Assembly (NCBI GenBank): GCA_002436405.1
Contig: DJLZ01000001.1
Coordinates: 868,713-932,712 of the forward strand
Source of the DNA: Proteobacteria bacterium UBA6503
GTDB lineage: Bacteria > Pseudomonadota > Alphaproteobacteria > UBA1280 > UBA6503
Reading direction: 5' to 3'
Length of the DNA: 64,000 nt
Made by a program: the position numbers and the translations under genes. The notes under the pieces are model-generated. The model searched no databases, was not told the origin of the DNA, and saw nothing but the letters and a program-made list of their open reading frames with translations. Within the stretch, counting starts at the first letter, position 1, and every line of letters begins with the position of its first letter. This document shows, piece by piece, positions 60,195 to 64,000 of the stretch.

Positions 60195-60638
60195 TTAAAC
60201 CAACCGCAGGTCAGGGCGACCATTCGTAGGTTTGCCACGTCCATCGCGGCGACCCGGGGCATGCTTGCCACGGTAAATACCACGGGGGCGAGGGCGCTCG
60301 GGGGCCGGCTTGTTATGGACCGAAACCTCAAACGTGCGGGCAAGAATGCCCACAATCGTTACGCGAATTTTGCGCACGGTCTTGCCTTCGGTATCCAGCT
60401 TGAAAACAGCCCGAATCACATCAGGGCGTTTGCCCTTGAGGATGTCGGTCCGACCGTAGGTCGACTCTAGCGTCACTTCAAGCACGCCGTCGGGGGTAAT
60501 GTGCTTCGATGCGACACGCATACGGTACACATGGTCACGGCGGTTGCTGAGGCCACGCGGGTAAATATTCAGGTGCAGGGCGGGGTTGTTGAAGTCAGGT
60601 TGGTAGGCGGTTGCCATAAGGCTAACGTTGCTATGCAT
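60195..60638 (-). CDS. Beta-rich orphan protein, family-like member 7 with basic tail
   Basis: 147 residues; GGAG 6 nt before ATG 60638. The first 105 residues fit the size and strand pattern of the array (ALHLNIYPRG ... RVASKHITPDGVLEVTLESTYG ... VRKIRVTIVGILARTFEVSV). From about 107 on there is an added Pro/Arg/Gly-rich basic tail (PAPERPRPRGIYRGKH...), which could bind nucleic acid. Similarity to members 1, 3 and 6 is weak. GC-rich dialect. Confidence 0.6.
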   Translation of the reverse strand: MHSNVSLMATAYQPDFNNPALHLNIYPRGLSNRRDHVYRMRVASKHITPDGVLEVTLESTYGRTDILKGKRPDVIRAVFKLDTEGKTVRKIRVTIVGILARTFEVSVHNKPAPERPRPRGIYRGKHAPGRRDGRGKPTNGRPDLRLV

Positions 60639-60751
60639 TGCATGCTCCGGAAGAGGTGGTGGGAAAAAGCGATAGAAAAGATGTGTAAGTCCTTATAGTT
60701 TTAATGGAATAACCCTCTCGCTTCAAGGTATTTAAACCGCTAGACAACAAA

Positions 60752-60780
60752 AACCCCCAAGCATGTGCTTGGGGGTTTTT
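60752..60780 (-). terminator. Terminator of beta-rich gene 8
   Basis: AACCCCCAAGCA (60752-60763) pairs with TGCTTGGGGGTT (60766-60777). The stem AACCCCCAAGC is identical to that at 60151. Confidence 0.92.
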
Positions 60781-60796
60781 AGTTCGTGATGAGTTA

Positions 60797-61132
60797 TTAC
60801 ATCAGGACGGCGAGGCTCTTGATGGCCACGTCAATATCCTGGTTGGCATCGCCGCGCAGCAGAACCTTCAGGTTGCTGGCCGTTTCCTCGACATGATACG
60901 GGATGGTGTAGGTGTCGGGCTGGGCGCAGGCGCGCTCGTCGTATTCGGTGGTCACGTCGATGGTCACCGTAAGGGTGCCGTCGATGACGGTGGTCAGGCC
61001 GGTACGGCGAAACCGAAGAATAGTGCCACGCTCGCGGTCGACGGGGGTCAGTTCAACGTGAAGCTTGCGCTTGTAAACGTCGTCCTGGTCTTGCGAAGCG
61101 CGAACGGTGAACGAAGGGGTGTTGATATCCAT
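60797..61132 (-). CDS. Beta-rich orphan protein, family-like member 8
   Basis: 111 residues from ATG 61132 (AAGG upstream). FTVRASQDQDDVYKRKLHVELTPVD echoes the N-terminal ASQDQ of member 1, and DGTLTVTIDVTTEYD plus NLKVLLRGDANQDIDVAI match the G-x-V-x-V-x-V-D-V and final strands. GC-rich dialect. A TATCTTC leader motif at about 61191 is present. Function unknown. Confidence 0.66.
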   Translation of the reverse strand: MDINTPSFTVRASQDQDDVYKRKLHVELTPVDRERGTILRFRRTGLTTVIDGTLTVTIDVTTEYDERACAQPDTYTIPYHVEETASNLKVLLRGDANQDIDVAIKSLAVLM

Positions 61133-61256
61133 AAAGACGGTGCCTTTACTGTCAGATGAAGCCAAGTCAGATAAAACAAAGAAGGGGCGGGAAAAAATAC
61201 GAAGATAGTTAATACTCAATACCTAACAACGGTCAGGCTATTATGCAAGTGCAAAA

Positions 61257-61290
61257 AAGCCCCTTAAGGCATATTTCCTTAAGGGGCTTT
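61257..61290 (-). terminator. Terminator of the SPFH gene
   Basis: GCCCCTTAAGG (61259-61269) pairs with CCTTAAGGGGC (61277-61287); A-run on one side and T-run on the other. Confidence 0.88.
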
Positions 61291-61318
61291 GATATGGCTT
61301 TAAAAAGGCTTTTAAAGG

Positions 61319-62215
61319 TTATTTTTCAACTTGGTGTTGGGCAACCTTCACAGCGGTGATTGTATCACTTAGCGTGCTGCTACCTGACTGCATATCAACC
61401 AGTACCATGTTGCCATGTGTTGCGGCTGAGCCTAGCGTATCAAGGCGGTTAGTATCCATCAGCAGGCTTAGGGCCTGGGTTTCATTCAGGCCTGCGTCTT
61501 TAAGGGTATTCATAGCTTGCTTCATACCTGTTGCGATAGCTTCACGCATTTCGGCAATACCTTCACCCTGTAGCTTTTTCGATTCTTTTTCAGCACGGGC
61601 TACACCTACAAGCTCAATACGTTTTGCTTCGGCAATGTTTTCAGCAGCTTCTTTTTCACGGATTGAGGCAATCACGCGGTTAAAGGCGTCACGTACTTCA
61701 ACGCTTGGCTGAGGTTCGTCAACCAGTACGTTTTCAATGCTGAAACCAAAACGGGTAAAGCGCTCTTGTAGGGCTTGTTGTACTTGGTTTTCAATGTCGT
61801 CACGGTTTTGGTAAAGGTCCACCATGTCCATGCCTGCAGCGGTTTGACGCACGTTGTTCAAAACGTAGCTGGTAATTTGCTGCTCTGAATCTTCAAGCTC
61901 GTAGTGGGCTTTAACAGCACCACGAGGGTCAGCGCTTGCACGGTATTGCACTTTTACAGGCAACGTCATGAAGGCGTTGTCTTTCGTTTTAACCGAAACA
62001 TCAGCACCAATTTCTTGCAGCTGTAGGTTTACAGTGCCCACAACGTTGGTAATAGGCCATGGCATTTTAAAGCTTAGGCCTGGTAGGCGTGCATGCTCGT
62101 GTGGCTTACCAAAAGTTTCAAGAATTTTGGCACGTTTACCCGGCACAATAATAATACATGTGATAGCCAATAGGCCTGCCACAACGTAAATAGTGGTTGA
62201 AAGTACAATATCCAT
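61319..62215 (-). CDS. SPFH/Band 7 domain protein, HflC/stomatin-like
   Basis: 298 residues: an N-terminal membrane helix (about 5-23), an SPFH domain (GKRAKILETFGKPHE... to about 195, with ADVSVKTKDNAFMTLPVKVQYR), a long charged coiled coil (190-240, AAENIAEAKRIELVGVARAEKES) and a hydrophobic end. Such proteins scaffold membrane microdomains and can control FtsH-type proteolysis. No HflK partner is next to it, so stomatin-like is more apt than HflC. It follows the RNA methyltransferase gene by 22 nt. Confidence 0.85.
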   Translation of the reverse strand: MDIVLSTTIYVVAGLLAITCIIIVPGKRAKILETFGKPHEHARLPGLSFKMPWPITNVVGTVNLQLQEIGADVSVKTKDNAFMTLPVKVQYRASADPRGAVKAHYELEDSEQQITSYVLNNVRQTAAGMDMVDLYQNRDDIENQVQQALQERFTRFGFSIENVLVDEPQPSVEVRDAFNRVIASIREKEAAENIAEAKRIELVGVARAEKESKKLQGEGIAEMREAIATGMKQAMNTLKDAGLNETQALSLLMDTNRLDTLGSAATHGNMVLVDMQSGSSTLSDTITAVKVAQHQVEK

Positions 62216-62237
62216 TAGTGAGCTTCCTTTTTATTGA

Positions 62238-62945
62238 TTACTTTTTCGGGCGGCGGGCTTCGTAAAGGCTAATGCCAGCAGCAACCGAAACGTTAAGCGA
62301 CTCAACCGAGCCCTGCATAGGCAGCTTGGCTAAAAAGTCGCATTTCTTTTTAATAAGGTCACGCAGGCCGTCGCCCTCGCTCCCCATAACAATAATAATC
62401 TTGCCGCCCATATCAACGCTATCAAGGGTTTGGTTGGCGTAGCCATCAAGGCCTACAACCCAGAAACCTTCTTTTTTAAGGTTCTCTAGGGTTTGGGCAA
62501 GGTTAGCCACGGCCACAAGCGGCGTGTCTTCAAACGCACCAGCTGAGGCTTTAGCAATAATAGGTGAATCTTTTGAGCTATGCGCCGTTGGCACAATCAC
62601 GCCTTTACAGCCAAAGGCGTTTGCTGAGCGCAAGCACGCCCCCACGTTGTGCGGGTCGGTTACTTGGTCAAGCATCAGCAGAAGGTCAGCGTCGTAAAGA
62701 TCTTTTACGTTCACTTGAGGTAGGTTGCCCACTTTAAGGGCTACACCTTGGTGCGGCTGTTGGGTCATTTTATCAAGGCGCTGACGATCAACAATCTGAA
62801 GTTTTAGGCCTGCTGTTTTTGCAAGGTCTTTGTATTCATCTTCGTGTTGTTTTGTGGCTAGAATTTCAAATGTTTTACGGCGAGCACTTTTTAGCGCAGC
62901 CTTAACAGCATGGTGGCCGAACAGCCAAGTGTTACTCTGACTCAT
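62238..62945 (-). CDS. rlmB: SpoU/TrmH-family 23S rRNA methyltransferase, RlmB-like
   Basis: 235 residues from ATG 62945 (AAGGA upstream). The N-terminal substrate-binding domain starts LFGHHAVKAALKS; the SPOUT knot has LMLDQVTDPHNVGACLRSANAFG (motif 1, with N and R), IIVMGSEGDGL (motif 2) and SLNVSVAAGISLYEARR (motif 3). RlmB methylates G2251 of 23S rRNA; other TrmH-family targets cannot be ruled out. Complete. Confidence 0.9.
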   Translation of the reverse strand: MSQSNTWLFGHHAVKAALKSARRKTFEILATKQHEDEYKDLAKTAGLKLQIVDRQRLDKMTQQPHQGVALKVGNLPQVNVKDLYDADLLLMLDQVTDPHNVGACLRSANAFGCKGVIVPTAHSSKDSPIIAKASAGAFEDTPLVAVANLAQTLENLKKEGFWVVGLDGYANQTLDSVDMGGKIIIVMGSEGDGLRDLIKKKCDFLAKLPMQGSVESLNVSVAAGISLYEARRPKK

Positions 62946-63064
62946 AGAAAATGGTCCTTCGTTTTTAGTATGGCAACAGTGTAAGAGGGGGGCTCGTTTT
63001 AGTAAAGACATTACTCGCCCAACGCTGTTTTTAATGCCCTTAAAATACCCTCATCAAAATACAA

Positions 63065-63098
63065 AAAAGCCGCCCTTTATATCATAAATCAGGCGGCT
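63065..63098 (-). terminator. Terminator of the peptidase-TPR gene
   Basis: GCCGCC (63069-63074) pairs with GGCGGC (63092-63097); on the minus strand TTTTTTG follows. Confidence 0.8.
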
Positions 63099-63133
63099 TA
63101 AATGGGTTTTAAATAATTAAACTAAAACTTTAA

Positions 63134-64000
63134 TTATTTATTATATACGCATAATTGGTAATAGCTATCTTGCAAGTTTGATTCATGTTCTTGCTTGTAA
63201 GGCTCAAGCAGTTTACAGGCTTCAGCATCACGGCGTTGGGCATGTAAACTATAGGCCAAATTGTTCACGGCATTCTCGTCACTTTCGTCAACAAGTGTCG
63301 CTTGACGGAAGTGCGCTTCGGCAGCTTCAAAGTTTTCTTTTAGCATCTCAATGTTGCCCATACCTAAGTACGCGCGTGAGCTGTTTGGAAACTCAGTCAG
63401 GATAACTTTGTACGACTGCATGGCTTTCTCGTAAAGGCCGGCACGCTCTAAACCTGCGGTCGCTTGAAGCAACTCAGTTTCAGAGGCCGTGGCGGGTAGG
63501 TCGCCTACCTTCACCATGGTGTAACCCCAAAAGCCTGCACGGCGCCAAGTTTTACCTACTAGGCTTACGGTTTGCCAAACGGCGCGGTCGTTTCCGCCGT
63601 GCACAAGTAGGCGGCCTTTAGCGGCCTCGTACCCTGTAAGCACGCTGTAGTGCCATTGTGGGTACCATTTGAAGGCAAGGTTCTGGAAGATAATAACGGG
63701 GTTGTCGGCAGCAATTTCTTTCATGGCATCGTTCATGGTGTTTACGGGTGTGGCGAGGTAACCCAGGCGCTGCATCGCGCTTACCATATCGTGCTGGAAG
63801 GTGCCCTTACGGCCTGGTGTGTAAACCATGTTTGCGGCTTCTTGTTGGCGAAGGTCATCACCACGGAATTCAACCAAGGTTGTTAGTGCTGCAGGGCCAC
63901 AGTAGTAATCATCCTGCGGAATAATCGGAACGTCTTTAATAGTATGACGCTCAGGGATGTATGGCAGCAGCTCGGCCAAGTCTGGTTGAGGGAAAGGCTT
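63134..64000 (-). CDS. PA2778-like C39-type cysteine peptidase with TPR repeats (5' truncated)
   Basis: The frame stays open to the window edge, so the start lies outside; TTG at 63979 is internal (preceding codons give KPFPQPD). The peptidase domain has VPIIPQDDYYCGPAALTTL with the catalytic Cys, and FKWYPQWHYSVLTGYEA and LLVHGGND with the His and Asn/Asp. From about residue 170 there are two or three TPR units (AGLYEKAMQSYKVILTEFP, ENFEAAEAHFRQA). The layout matches the PA2778 family of periplasmic or lipoprotein peptidases. Processed substrate unknown. Confidence 0.82.
   Translation of the reverse strand, partial: KPFPQPDLAELLPYIPERHTIKDVPIIPQDDYYCGPAALTTLVEFRGDDLRQQEAANMVYTPGRKGTFQHDMVSAMQRLGYLATPVNTMNDAMKEIAADNPVIIFQNLAFKWYPQWHYSVLTGYEAAKGRLLVHGGNDRAVWQTVSLVGKTWRRAGFWGYTMVKVGDLPATASETELLQATAGLERAGLYEKAMQSYKVILTEFPNSSRAYLGMGNIEMLKENFEAAEAHFRQATLVDESDENAVNNLAYSLHAQRRDAEACKLLEPYKQEHESNLQDSYYQLCVYNK

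Noticed and set aside
52020..61300. Integron-like cassette array (many single-gene units with hairpins; CGTTAGATG at one gene end resembles an attC core)
   Set aside because: Units lie on both strands, have their own promoters, hairpins are ordinary terminators, most ends do not fit GTTRRRY, and no integrase gene is in the window.
1..64000. CRISPR arrays, insertion sequences, prophage
   Set aside because: No regularly spaced repeats, transposase, integrase, capsid or terminase genes could be found on either strand.

Overview
The window looks like a chromosomal segment of an alphaproteobacterium of moderate GC. Hand counts give about 45% over a stretch of ftsZ. The assignment rests on gene order: ftsQ-ftsA-ftsZ at the left edge, the typical plsY-dprA-topA-rnr run, and ruvX divergent from gatC-gatA-gatB. 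A Fur-family Zur with the TGTTATA-n-TATAACA type of box also fits. The exact lineage cannot be fixed from the sequence alone. I see no CRISPR array, no rRNA, no transposase and no integrase. The only RNA gene I could fold is a tRNA-Thr(GGT).

Layout. 0-3.7 kb: cell division genes ftsQ (5' truncated), ftsA, ftsZ. 3.7-7.1 kb: an accessory block with two tandem CPCC zinc-ribbon genes, three ankyrin-like paralogues on the minus strand and a small membrane protein. 7.1-17.2 kb: an asparaginase-like protein, a 2OG-Fe(II) oxygenase, a TraG/VirB6-like membrane protein with a small partner, a Wzz plus CpsD-like pair, pyk, plsY and dprA. 17.3-23.5 kb: topA, rnr, zur, and a divergent CooC-like ATPase behind two Zur boxes. 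23.6-24.6 kb: two GC-rich orphan genes. 24.6-42.5 kb: mostly core metabolism (ruvX, gatCAB, queD, a VirB11-like ATPase, aas, an SGNH protein, a HEPN-like gene, tRNA-Thr, saccharopine dehydrogenase-like, DUF2269, flavin reductase-like, cysteine synthase-like, lysS, GH13, LysE-like). 42.6-44.2 kb: three small membrane orphans. 44.3-52 kb: a LeuC-derived pseudoenzyme, an unknown protein, uvrD/pcrA, prmA, bfd, elbB and an M24 peptidase. 52-61.2 kb: a dense accessory island with membrane-protein paralogues, DUF952, a second UvrD-like helicase and eight small beta-rich genes, most of them visibly related. 61.3-64 kb: SPFH protein, RlmB-type methyltransferase, and a C39-like peptidase with TPRs (cut by the window end).

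The most unusual feature is a repeated gene architecture. About twenty accessory genes at 4.6-6.7, 23.6-24.6, 43-44, 50 and 52-61 kb each stand as a nearly autonomous unit. A typical unit has a sigma70-like promoter, a pyrimidine-rich 5' leader often starting TATCTTC about 14 nt after the -10, a Shine-Dalgarno and a short ORF. It usually ends in TAACGA just before a strong hairpin terminator. Many of these ORFs use a C-ending, TCG/CTG/CTC-rich codon dialect (one is about 62% GC) unlike the TCA/CTA-rich core genes. Small paralogous families sit in tandem: ankyrin x3, CPCC x2, membrane pair x2, beta-rich x8. This looks like an expanding, co-expressed set of lineage-specific small proteins whose job is unknown.

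Other notable points are a LeuC homologue that has lost the Fe-S cysteine motifs, a PlsY at the conserved locus without its glycine-rich acyl-phosphate motif, a CpsD-like ATPase without the Walker A lysine, and a likely zinc-regulated CooC-like ATPase.
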